The notes under the pieces: generated by a model
What the model was told of the DNA's origin: nothing
Databases searched by the model: none
What the model saw: the letters and a program-made list of their open reading frames with translations, nothing else
Assembly (NCBI RefSeq): GCF_036421855.1
Contig: NZ_JAZGOK010000001.1
Length of the DNA stretch: 64,000 bases
Strand: one strand, 5' to 3'
DNA from: Georgenia_B sunbinii
GTDB lineage: Bacteria > Actinomycetota > Actinomycetes > Actinomycetales > Actinomycetaceae
Shown: piece after piece, positions 18,887 through 27,971 of the stretch
How the letters are laid out: each line of letters starts with the position of its first letter
Position numbering within the stretch: the stretch's first letter is position 1
Made by a program: the position numbers and the translations under genes

Positions 18887-19780
18887 TCAGCTCGCTGCCA
18901 GTGCGTCGGCTCCCGAGACGATCTCGGTGAGCTCCTGGGTGATCTCGGCCTGGCGGGCGGCGTTGGCCATCCGGGTGTTGTCGGCGATGATCTCTTCGGC
19001 GTTCTCGACCGCGGTGTGCATCGCCTGCTGGCGGTTCGCCAGCTCCGAGGCCGCGGCCTGCAGCAACGCGTTGTAGATCCGGCTGCGCACGTACAGCGGC
19101 AGCAGCTGGTCGAGCACCGCATCCGCGGACGGCTCGAACTCGTAGAGCGGCAGCGGCTCGGCGTCGGGCTCGGCGACGCCCTCGACGACCTCGAGCGGCA
19201 GCATCCGCCGCACGAAGGGCTCCTGGGTGACCATCGTGACGAACTTGGTGAACACGACGTGCAGCTCGGAAACGCCGCCCTCGCCGGCCGGCGCGAGGAA
19301 CGCCTCGAGCAGCGTCCTGGCGACATCGCGAGCGAGGTCGACGCTCGGCTTGTCCGACTCTCCCGCCCAGGTCTTGACGATGTGGCGCTCCCGGAAGGAG
19401 TAGTACCCGATGCCGCGGCGCCCCACGACGTACAGGTCGATCTCCTTGCCCTCCGCCTCCAGCTTCTCGCGCAGCTCCTCGGCCGCCCGCAGCACGGTGG
19501 CCGTGTACGAGCCGGCCATGCCGCGATCAGCGGTGAGCACGAGCATCGCGACCCGGTTGGTGTCGGTCCGCTCGCTGAGGATCGGGTGGCCGACGTCGGC
19601 GTGGGAGGCGACGGCGGACGTAGCGCGGGTCAGCGCGACCGCGAACGGGCTCGCCTTGGTCGCCCGGTCACGTGCTGGGCCGATCCGAGAGGCGGCGATG
19701 AGCTCCATCGCACGGAACATCTTGCGTAGCGTCTGCGTCGACTTGATTTTCTGCTTGTAGACGCGCTGCTGGGCTCCCAT
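18887..19780 (-). CDS. atpG: ATP synthase F1 subunit gamma
   Basis: 297 aa, central rotor shaft. The N-terminal helix reads QQRVYKQKIKSTQTLRKMFRAMELIAASRI and the C-terminal helix MHTAVENAEEIIADNTRMANAARQAEITQELTEIVSGADAL, the two coiled-coil strands of the shaft. Between them, TADRGMAGSYTATVLR is the usual conserved core. It begins 3 nt after the atpA stop. Confidence 0.97.
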   Translation of the reverse strand: MGAQQRVYKQKIKSTQTLRKMFRAMELIAASRIGPARDRATKASPFAVALTRATSAVASHADVGHPILSERTDTNRVAMLVLTADRGMAGSYTATVLRAAEELREKLEAEGKEIDLYVVGRRGIGYYSFRERHIVKTWAGESDKPSVDLARDVARTLLEAFLAPAGEGGVSELHVVFTKFVTMVTQEPFVRRMLPLEVVEGVAEPDAEPLPLYEFEPSADAVLDQLLPLYVRSRIYNALLQAAASELANRQQAMHTAVENAEEIIADNTRMANAARQAEITQELTEIVSGADALAAS

Positions 19781-19783
19781 TCC

Positions 19784-21418
<1,635 letters not shown>

Positions 21419-21478
21419 GTGTGGTTCCTTCTCCTTGGCGACCTGTGTCGCAGTTCGTCTGTGAGTGTCTGGTGAGGC

Positions 21479-22297
21479 TCAGCCGGAGAACCGGCGTCGG
21501 GCGTCCTGCAGGCGGGACAGCATGGTGGCGTCGATGATCTCGTCACCGATCTGCACCCGCAGCCCCCCGACGACCCGGGGGTCGATCGCCACGTTGACGT
21601 GGACCTCGCCGCCGTAGCTGCGGCCGAGGATCTGAGCCAGTCGCGCCTCCTGCGCCTGGCTCAGCGGCGACGCCGCGGTGACCGTGGCGACGCGCTGCTC
21701 GCGGCGTCGGGCAGCGATCTCGCCGATGCTCCGTAGTGCGCTGCCGAGGGTGCCGCGGTGCGGCGAGCTCACCTGGCGGTTGACGAGCAGCTGGGTCGCC
21801 GGCAGCGCGCGGCTGCCGATGAGCGACCCGATCAGGGCGATACGCCGCTCAGCGCTCGCCTCGGTGTCGGCAAGCGCCGCCCGAAGGTCTCGGCTCGAGG
21901 CGAGCAGCCGCTCGGTGCGGAACAGCTCCTCCTCCACCTGCAGCAGCGTGCCCTGCGACTGGGCGGCCGCGAGGATCGAGGTCGTGCCCAGCTCCTCCAC
22001 CGCCGTCGCGAGGTCGCTCTCCTGGGACCAGCGCGACCGCACCATGCCGGACACGAGGTCGAGGACCTCGGCCGCCACCTTGCCCTCGAGGAGGGACCCG
22101 ATGAGGCGGGCCTTGGCCTCGCCGTCCCGGGAGGGGTCGGACAGCGCCCGACGCAGCGAGCCAGAGCCACGCAGCGTGTCCGCGAGGCCGTACAGCTGCG
22201 TGCCGAACTCCTCGGCACGCGCACCGGCGTCCCGCAGGACAGGCTCGAAGCGCTCGCTCGCGGCGGTCAACGCCGCCTGGCTGCTCGCTCGCATCAC
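21479..22297 (-). CDS. atpH: ATP synthase F1 subunit delta
   Basis: 272 aa, the long actinobacterial form (E. coli delta is 177 aa). The N-terminal half is helical and the C-terminal end has the typical EVHVNVAIDPRVVGGLRVQIGDEIIDATMLSRLQDARRRF. It joins the peripheral stalk to F1. Its start overlaps the end of atpF by 4 nt (ATGA). Confidence 0.95.
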   Translation of the reverse strand: MMRASSQAALTAASERFEPVLRDAGARAEEFGTQLYGLADTLRGSGSLRRALSDPSRDGEAKARLIGSLLEGKVAAEVLDLVSGMVRSRWSQESDLATAVEELGTTSILAAAQSQGTLLQVEEELFRTERLLASSRDLRAALADTEASAERRIALIGSLIGSRALPATQLLVNRQVSSPHRGTLGSALRSIGEIAARRREQRVATVTAASPLSQAQEARLAQILGRSYGGEVHVNVAIDPRVVGGLRVQIGDEIIDATMLSRLQDARRRFSG

Positions 22298-22863
22298 GCC
22301 TCCGTCACCTCGGAGACCGCACCGACCACCGGGGTCTGGGCGTCGAGCTCGTCGAGGAAGCGGTCGATGACCCGACCACGACGCTCGTCGTCGGCGAGAG
22401 ACTCGCCCACGATGCGCTCGGCCAGCGTGGTCGCCAGCGATCCGACGTCCCGACGCAGCGAGGCGGAGGCCTGCTGGCGGTCGGCCTCGATCTGCCGGTG
22501 GGCGCTCTCGAGCACCCGCGCGGCCTCGGCCTGAGCCTGGCCCCGCTTCTCGGCGATGATCGCCTTGCCGTCCTCCTGGGCCTGCTCGCGCACGCGCGCC
22601 GCCTCGACCCGGGCGTCGGTGAGCTCGCGCTCGATCTCGCCGCGCAGGGTCGCGGCCTCGGCGCGGGCCGTCTCGCCCGCCTTGAGGCCACCCTCGATCT
22701 TCTCGGTCCGCTCGTCGAGGACCTTGGTGAAGGCCGGGATGACGAACTTGACGAAGACGAGCGCGACGACGGCGATGCTCACCGCCGACCAGATGATGTC
22801 GTAAACCGCGGGGATGAGGACATGGTTGTCCCCGGCCGCGTGGACGAGGGCCGTGGGGATCAT
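22294..22863 (-). CDS. atpF: ATP synthase F0 subunit b
   Basis: 189 aa. One membrane helix near residues 22-45 (IIWSAVSIAVVALVFVKFVIPAF) and then a long charged coiled coil (EAATLRGEIERELTDARVEAARVREQAQ onward) forming the peripheral stalk. Its ATG overlaps the last base of the atpE stop, so translation is coupled to subunit c. Confidence 0.96.
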   Translation of the reverse strand: MIPTALVHAAGDNHVLIPAVYDIIWSAVSIAVVALVFVKFVIPAFTKVLDERTEKIEGGLKAGETARAEAATLRGEIERELTDARVEAARVREQAQEDGKAIIAEKRGQAQAEAARVLESAHRQIEADRQQASASLRRDVGSLATTLAERIVGESLADDERRGRVIDRFLDELDAQTPVVGAVSEVTEA

Positions 22864-23072
22864 CAGAAGACGAAGCCGGCGGCCAGACCGATGAGCCCGA
22901 GCGCCTCGACGAGGGCCATACCGATGAACATGTTGATCCGCAGGGGACCGGCGATCTCAGGCTGGCGTGCCGTCGCCTCCTGCGTCTTGGCCACGAGGAT
23001 GCCCATGCCGATACCCGGGCCGATGGTGGCCAGGCCGTATCCGATGGTGGCGATGTTGCCGGTGATCTCCAA
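22863..23072 (-). CDS. atpE: ATP synthase F0 subunit c, TTG start
   Basis: 69 aa hairpin of two helices. The proton-binding carboxylate is E56 in GMALVEALGL, with the loop ARQPE between the helices. An in-frame TAG lies 10 codons upstream and no ATG or GTG occurs in between, so the TTG at 23072 is the only start; GGAAGGA sits 6 nt before it. Subunit c is needed in about ten copies, so the weak start codon must be offset by this strong ribosome site or by mRNA features. Confidence 0.96.
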   Translation of the reverse strand: MEITGNIATIGYGLATIGPGIGMGILVAKTQEATARQPEIAGPLRINMFIGMALVEALGLIGLAAGFVF

Positions 23073-23161
23073 GGGGGTTCCTTCCGTTGGGGTCCCGGGC
23101 TACTTGCCCGGCACGTTCAGGGGGTGGGGCGGCCGCGTTGTGCGACCGCACCGCGATCAGG

Positions 23162-24033
23162 TCAGTGCGCTTCCTCCGAGAGCTGGATGTACACCGCGGT
23201 CAGCAGGGTGAAGACGTAGGCCTGCAGGACCGCGATGAAGATCTCGAAGAAGGTGAAGGCGACGCCGCCGACCAGGGTGATGACGCCCAGGCCCTTCATG
23301 GCGCCGGACGCCTCGAGGAAGAGGTAGTGCGTCGCCCCGAAGGCCAGCACGAGCAGCAGGTGGCCGGCGACCATGTTCGCCAGCAGACGGATGGTCAGCG
23401 TGGCCGGGCGCAGGATGAAGGTCGAGAGGAACTCGATCGGCGTCAGGATGATGTAGAGCACCTTCGGCACGCCCGGGGGGAACAGCGAGGCCTTCAGGTA
23501 CCCGCCGACGCCCTGCGAACGGACCCCGGCCGCGATGAACGCGACGTAGGCGATGAGCGCGAACAGCAGCGGGATGCCGATGACCGACGAGCCGGCGATG
23601 TTGAGGCCCGGGATGACGCCGGTGATGTTCATCGCGAACACCCCGAAGAAGATCACGGTCAGCACGGGAGTGGCACGGCGGCCGCTCTCCTTGCCGAGCA
23701 CCTCCTCACTGATCTGCACCCGGACGACGTCCAGCGCCATCTCGGCAGCGCCCTGGAAACGACCGGGGACGAGCTTGGCGCGACGGGCGGCCAGCCAGAA
23801 GACGGTCACCAGGACGAGCGTGGCGATGACCCGCACCAGCATGATCCGGTTGAACTCGAAGACCGTGCCTTCGAACAGGATCGCGGGCGGGAAGAACTCT
23901 CCGAGGGTCGGAGCGTGGAACCCCTCGCCCTCGGCGGTGGCGGTGCTAGCACCGGCAGCCAGGGGGAGGAGGGTCGCGACGGCAGACAGGACGAACCCCC
24001 AGGATGAGTAGTCAGGATCTCGACGGATTTCAC
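23162..24033 (-). CDS. atpB: ATP synthase F0 subunit a, with an apparent 1-nt frameshift near the 5' end
   Basis: The proton channel subunit: essential Arg in FILRPATLTIRLLANMVAGH, final helices FFEIFIAVLQAYVFTLLTAVY. The first in-frame ATG (23842) would give 226 aa, but clear family sequence (GEGFHAPTLGEFFPPAILFEGTVFEFNRI) and a hydrophobic lead precede it in the same frame, with no ATG, GTG or TTG back to a stop. A GTG at 24033 with GGAG 7 nt upstream is in the other frame; one extra base in the C-run at 23996-24000 (G-run of the coding strand) would join the two into 290 aa. Either this is a sequence error or lesion, or the start is non-standard. Confidence 0.85.
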
Positions 24034-24222
24034 TTGCTGGCTCCGACGGACCGCAATGTCAGGATCGGCACCAAGCCTAACGTATGGCGGGCCCAAGTCC
24101 CCACCACCGCCGACACCGGTGGTGTGCCCGCAGGCTCCGTCGACCGCTCACCGAGAGCCCGACGGCCTCGCGCCGTGACCACGCGGGCACGCGTCGTCGG
24201 GCGCTGGGGTGGCGCGATGCTC

Positions 24223-24669
24223 TCAGTCTTGCGGGTCCTGGCCCGGCGGCCGCGCCTGCGACGGGTCCACGTGCGGCACCCGCGCGTGCAGCGCGGCACT
24301 CATCTCGATCGCCAGCGACCCCATGATCGCCAGCGCCAGTGTGATGAAGAACACGAGCGGGTCGTAGAAGTCACGGTCGCGCACGACCACCAGCACGACG
24401 AACACGATGATGATCTTCAGCAGCCAGCTGCCGACGAACGCGGCGCTGGCGACGTGCAGCGGCCGGTCGGCCGTCAGCCGCATGACCACGGTCGTGGTGA
24501 GCGCGAAGAACGCGACGATCCCGGTACCCATGAGCCCGCCCCACAGCCCCGGCATGCCCGCGGAGAGGTAGCCCACCAGCCCCCCGCCGACGCCGAGGAC
24601 GACGAGGAGGACCACGAGGTGCCGCAGCACGGTGGTGAACATGGCACGCAGTGGCGAGTCGATGGTCAT
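24223..24669 (-). CDS. atpI: AtpI-like membrane protein at the head of the ATP synthase operon
   Basis: 148 aa with four hydrophobic helices (for example LRHLVVLLVVLGVGGGLVGYLSAG and WLLKIIIVFVVLVVV) and a Pro/Gln-rich cytoplasmic tail. The position just upstream of atpB and the four-helix layout fit the actinobacterial AtpI-like family, thought to help assemble the c-ring or handle Mg2+. It is coupled to wecA by an ATGA overlap (24666-24669), so the ATP synthase operon continues directly from the wecA-ywlC unit; a gap of 189 nt without a gene separates it from atpB. Confidence 0.8.
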   Translation of the reverse strand: MTIDSPLRAMFTTVLRHLVVLLVVLGVGGGLVGYLSAGMPGLWGGLMGTGIVAFFALTTTVVMRLTADRPLHVASAAFVGSWLLKIIIVFVVLVVVRDRDFYDPLVFFITLALAIMGSLAIEMSAALHARVPHVDPSQARPPGQDPQD

Positions 24670-25772
24670 GCGGGGTTCTCCTGTCGGCGGCGGCGCCGCG
24701 CGGGGTGGACGACGGTGATGAGCAGGGCGATGACGACGCCGCCGGCGGCGACCGGCAGCACGACGCGGGCCTCGGCGACCGCCAGCGCCGCAGCACTGAA
24801 GGCGATGACGGCGGTCCACAGGTACATGACGAGCACCGCGCGGCGGTGGCTGTGCCCCCACGCCAGCAGCCGGTGGTGCAGGTGCATCCGGTCCGGCTTG
24901 AACGGGGACTGCCCGGCACGCAGCCGCCGGAAGACGGCCAGCGTCATGTCGAGCAGCGGCAGGATGAGGACGGCGACCGGCAGCAGGATCGGCAGGAACG
25001 CGGGCAGCACCTGCCCGGCGGAGAAGGTGGCCGGGTCGATCTGGCCGGTCACCGTGATCGCCGCGGCCGCCACGGTGAGGCCGAGGAACATCGAGCCGGA
25101 GTCACCCATGAAGATCCGCGCCGGATGAAAGTTGTGCGGCAGGAAGCCGATACAGGCACCGACGACGGCAGCCATCATCACCGCGGCGAGGCTCGAGTAG
25201 TCCCCCGGTGTCGCGGTCCGCGTCAGCAGGTAGGTGTAGGCGAAGAACGCCAGCCCGCCGATGCCGATCATGCCCGCGGCCAGACCGTCGAGGCCGTCGA
25301 CGAAGTTCACCGCGTTGATCGCGACGACGACGACGAGCACGGTGGCGACGAGGGAGAGCCGCGCGGAGCCGATCGTCAGCCCGAAGACGGGGAAGGTGAT
25401 GAGCTGGACGCCCTGCCAGGCAATGAGCACCGCGGCGAGGATCTGGCCGGCGAGCTTGGTCATCCAGTCGAGGTCCCAGATATCGTCCGCGACGCCGAGC
25501 AGGCACACGAGGGCGGCGCCGCCGAGGATCGCCCACGGCTGTGCGGAGCTGAACACGCCGTCGAGGAAGGGCACGCGGGACGCGACGAGCAGCGCGACGG
25601 CGAAGCCGGCGAGCATCGCGACCCCGCCGAGCCGTGGGGTGGGGACGGTGTGCACGTCACGGCTGCGGACCGGGGTGAGCGCGTTGCTCACCCGGGCGAG
25701 GAAGAGCGCCAGCGGGGTCGCGACGAACGTCACCGTGGCTGCGACGAGCATGACGAGCAGATAGACCCTCAC
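24666..25772 (-). CDS. wecA: Undecaprenyl-phosphate GlcNAc-1-phosphate transferase
   Basis: 368 aa polytopic PNPT-superfamily enzyme. Signature motifs: DVHTVPTPRLGGVAM near residues 39-53, GVADDIWDLDWMTKLAGQ (catalytic Asp pair), NAVNFVDGLDGLAAG, NFHPARIFMGDSGSMFLG, and the cytoplasmic RMHLHHRLL loop (HHRL class of WecA-like enzymes). It transfers GlcNAc-1-phosphate to the lipid carrier, the first step of cell-wall glycopolymer or arabinogalactan linkage synthesis. The start overlaps ywlC by 4 nt. Confidence 0.95.
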   Translation of the reverse strand: MRVYLLVMLVAATVTFVATPLALFLARVSNALTPVRSRDVHTVPTPRLGGVAMLAGFAVALLVASRVPFLDGVFSSAQPWAILGGAALVCLLGVADDIWDLDWMTKLAGQILAAVLIAWQGVQLITFPVFGLTIGSARLSLVATVLVVVVAINAVNFVDGLDGLAAGMIGIGGLAFFAYTYLLTRTATPGDYSSLAAVMMAAVVGACIGFLPHNFHPARIFMGDSGSMFLGLTVAAAAITVTGQIDPATFSAGQVLPAFLPILLPVAVLILPLLDMTLAVFRRLRAGQSPFKPDRMHLHHRLLAWGHSHRRAVLVMYLWTAVIAFSAAALAVAEARVVLPVAAGGVVIALLITVVHPARRRRRQENPA

Positions 25773-26635
25773 CGGTCGTCGGCACCGCCCTGCCCTGGCA
25801 GGTCGGGGTGGGCCGATGGCTCGGCGGCGGAGCCACTCTCCGGCACGGCGGCGTCAGCCGCGGTCTCGTCGGGCGCGTCAGCCGCGGTCTCGTCGGGCGC
25901 GTCGGCCGCGGTCTCGTCGGGCGCGTCGGCCGCGGTCTCGTCGGGCGCGTCGGCCGCGGTCTCGTCGGGCGCGTCGGCTGCGGTCTCGTCGTCCTCGGTC
26001 GGCGTCAGCTCGGGAGCGACCTCGGCGAGCTGCGCCAGGCTCAGCGCTCCCTCGCGCACGATCCGCAGCACCTCGCCGGTCGCGTCGATGATGGTCGACG
26101 GCACCGAGCCAGAGGTGGGCCCGCCGTCGAGGTAGACCGAGACCGAGTCGCCGAGCGCGGTGGCCGCCTCGAGCACGGTGGTGGCGGCCGGCCGGCCGTT
26201 GCGGTTGGCGCTGGAGACGGCCAGCGGCCCGGTGCGCGCGAGCAGCGCCAGCGCGGTCTCCTCGTCCGGCATCCGCAGCGCGACCGTGCCACCGGTATCA
26301 CCGAGGTCCCAGGCGAGCGTCGGCTGCGCGCGGCAGATGATCGTCAGCGGCCCGGGCCAGAACGCCTCGATGAGCCGGTGGACGACGTCGGGAAGGTCGG
26401 TGGCCAGTCCGGGCAACGTCGCCGAGGAGGCCACCAGCACCGGCGGCGGCTGGTGACGGCCGCGGCCCTTGGCAGCGAGCAGCGCCGCGACCGCTTCGGG
26501 GTCGAAGGCGCCGGCCGCGACGCCGTAGACGGTGTCGGTCGGCAGCACGACGAGGTCGCCGTGGGACAGCGCCGTGGCCGCCTCGTCGAGCCCCTGGTCA
26601 CGGGTGTCGTCACTGGTGCAGTCGTACACGCTCAC
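25769..26635 (-). CDS. ywlC: Threonylcarbamoyl-AMP synthase (Sua5/YrdC/YwlC) with acidic repeat tail
   Basis: 288 aa. The catalytic YrdC domain covers residues about 15-205 (LVVLPTDTVYGVAAGAFDPEAVAALLAAKGR, PGPLTIICRA, LRMPDEETALALL, PLAVSSANRNGRPAATT). It makes threonylcarbamoyl-AMP for the t6A37 base of ANN-decoding tRNAs. After it comes a tail of about 75 residues with an 8-residue repeat (DETAADAP, about five copies) that is not part of the enzyme fold. GTG start with GGGAGG 9 nt upstream. Linked to prmC-prfA as in many actinobacteria, with a VanZ gene inserted on the opposite strand. Confidence 0.93.
   Translation of the reverse strand: MSVYDCTSDDTRDQGLDEAATALSHGDLVVLPTDTVYGVAAGAFDPEAVAALLAAKGRGRHQPPPVLVASSATLPGLATDLPDVVHRLIEAFWPGPLTIICRAQPTLAWDLGDTGGTVALRMPDEETALALLARTGPLAVSSANRNGRPAATTVLEAATALGDSVSVYLDGGPTSGSVPSTIIDATGEVLRIVREGALSLAQLAEVAPELTPTEDDETAADAPDETAADAPDETAADAPDETAADAPDETAADAPDETAADAAVPESGSAAEPSAHPDLPGQGGADDR
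25852..25990. repeat. 24-bp tandem repeat inside ywlC
   Basis: About five to six near-identical 24-bp units encode DETAADAP in the C-terminal tail of YwlC. The unit keeps frame, so copy number can change without breaking the protein. Confidence 0.85.
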
Positions 26636-26686
26636 GTATCGGATCCTCCCACGCGCCACCCCCGGTGGGTGACATGCTCGTCTGCC

Positions 26687-27061
26687 ATGCGGTCCATCAC
26701 CCGTGGCGCCGTTCTCGTCGCCTCCGTCGTCGTCCATCTTGCCGTGCTGTACGCGCCGCGGGTACCGGCGACCGACGTCGCCGGCCTGCCGGGCGCGGAC
26801 AAGGTCGGCCACGTCGTGGTGTTCGCGCTCGTCGTCACCGCCGCGCTGTGGGCCGAGATACCCGCGCGCATCGTACTGCCGGTGCTGCTGGGCCACGCGG
26901 TCGTCAGCGAGCTGCTGCAGCACCTGGTGCTGGCGGGCCGCTCCGGCGACCCGTGGGACGTCCTCGCCGACGTCGTCGGCGTCGCGGTGGGGTGGGTGGC
27001 GTGGCGGCTCATCTTGGCGGTGCGACGCGCCGGGCGAGGACCATCCGGTCCCGGCCGGTGA
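26687..27061 (+). CDS. VanZ-like small membrane protein
   Basis: 124 aa with three to four hydrophobic segments and the VanZ-type pattern GADKVGHVVVFALVVTAALWAE, then HAVVSELLQHL and DPWDVLADVVGVAVGW. VanZ in enterococci gives low-level teicoplanin resistance by an unknown route; most family members are uncharacterised. ATG at 26687 chosen; a GTG at 26669 is possible. Its last 53 bases overlap the 3' end of prmC tail to tail, and it starts back to back with ywlC (51 nt). Confidence 0.75.
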   Translation: MRSITRGAVLVASVVVHLAVLYAPRVPATDVAGLPGADKVGHVVVFALVVTAALWAEIPARIVLPVLLGHAVVSELLQHLVLAGRSGDPWDVLADVVGVAVGWVAWRLILAVRRAGRGPSGPGR

Positions 27062-27971
27062 GGTCGCGCGCCGTCCGGACATCCTCGAAGGCACCCGTCG
27101 CGAGGCACATCTCGCGCGCCTCGGCGGCCTGCACCTCGGCGTGCTCCATGACGAACGTGCCCCCGGGAACGAGCAGGCGGGCGGCGGTGGCGACGACGGC
27201 GCGTGGCACCTCGAGGCCGTCGCTGCCGCCGCCGTAGAGCGCGAGCTGCGGGTCATGGTCGCGAACCTCGGCCTCGCGTGGCACCGCCCCCGGCGGGATG
27301 TACGGGGGGTTGGCAACGACGACGTCGACGGTGCCGTCGAGCTCCGGCAGCGCGGTCCCCGCATCACCGAGCACGAGCGTGACCGCGGGCGCATGGTCGG
27401 CGACGTTGGCGGCAGCGACGGCGGCGGCCTCCTCGCTCAGCTCCACCGCCCACACCCGGGAGCCGGGGACCTCGGTCGCCACCGCGAGCGCGATCGCCCC
27501 GGAGCCGGTGCACAGGTCGACCACGCGCGGCGCCGTGGTGCGCCGGGCGGCGACGATGGCCTCCTCGGCGACGAGCTCGGTCTCCGGGCGGACGATGAAC
27601 GCGCCGGGGGTGGCCCGCAGGCGCAGGTGCCGGAAGAACATCTCGCCGGTGATGTGCTGCAGCGGCTCCCGCCGCCGTCGGCGCTCGACGAGCTCGGCGT
27701 AGCCGGCGATCTGCGTCGGTGTCGGCCGACCGGCCGTCACGAGGTGCCGGCCGAGGAGGTGCTCGGCGAGGAGCCGTGCGTCGTGCTGCGGTGACGGCAC
27801 TCCCGCCTCGGCAAGGAGGTCGCCCGCCCCCCGGACCACCCCCCGCCACGACACCCCCACCCCCGCCCCGGCCCCTGCCCCATCGCCGACAGCGGGGTTG
27901 TCCGCGACAGCGGGGTTGTCCGCGACAGCGGGGTTGTCCGCGCTGGGGTGGCGGACCGAGGGGTCAGGCAT
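27009..27971 (-). CDS. prmC: Peptide chain release factor N5-glutamine methyltransferase
   Basis: Methylates the GGQ glutamine of release factors, here the product of the adjacent prfA. The C-terminal Rossmann methyltransferase has VVDLCTGSGAIALAVATE (SAM site) and the substrate motif VVANPPYIPP; the N-terminal helical domain starts around RGAGDLLAEAGVPSPQHDARLLAEHLLG. Read from the ATG at 27971 (overlapping prfA by 8 nt) it is 320 aa and contains a 6-residue repeat (DNPAVA) from array 2. A GTG just past the array would give a normal-length protein without it, so the true start is open. Confidence 0.92.
   Translation of the reverse strand: MPDPSVRHPSADNPAVADNPAVADNPAVGDGAGAGAGVGVSWRGVVRGAGDLLAEAGVPSPQHDARLLAEHLLGRHLVTAGRPTPTQIAGYAELVERRRRREPLQHITGEMFFRHLRLRATPGAFIVRPETELVAEEAIVAARRTTAPRVVDLCTGSGAIALAVATEVPGSRVWAVELSEEAAAVAAANVADHAPAVTLVLGDAGTALPELDGTVDVVVANPPYIPPGAVPREAEVRDHDPQLALYGGGSDGLEVPRAVVATAARLLVPGGTFVMEHAEVQAAEAREMCLATGAFEDVRTARDLTGRDRMVLARRVAPPR
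27889..27942. repeat. Tandem array of 18-bp units, array 2 (3 copies)
   Basis: Three exact units ACAGCGGGGTTGTCCGCG. Read on the other strand each is CGCGGACAACCCCGCTGT, the same unit as in array 1 (15724-15921) with the CCCC middle seen in that array's outermost copy. TGTC-CGC-GACA dyads recur every 18 bp. It lies at the prfA/prmC junction, within or just before the prmC reading frame. Confidence 0.95.

Noticed and set aside
25808..27061. 417-aa plus-strand frame reaching into the VanZ-like gene
   Set aside because: The first 290 residues are antisense to ywlC and its repeat tail; only the last 124 residues, from 26687, have membrane-protein character.
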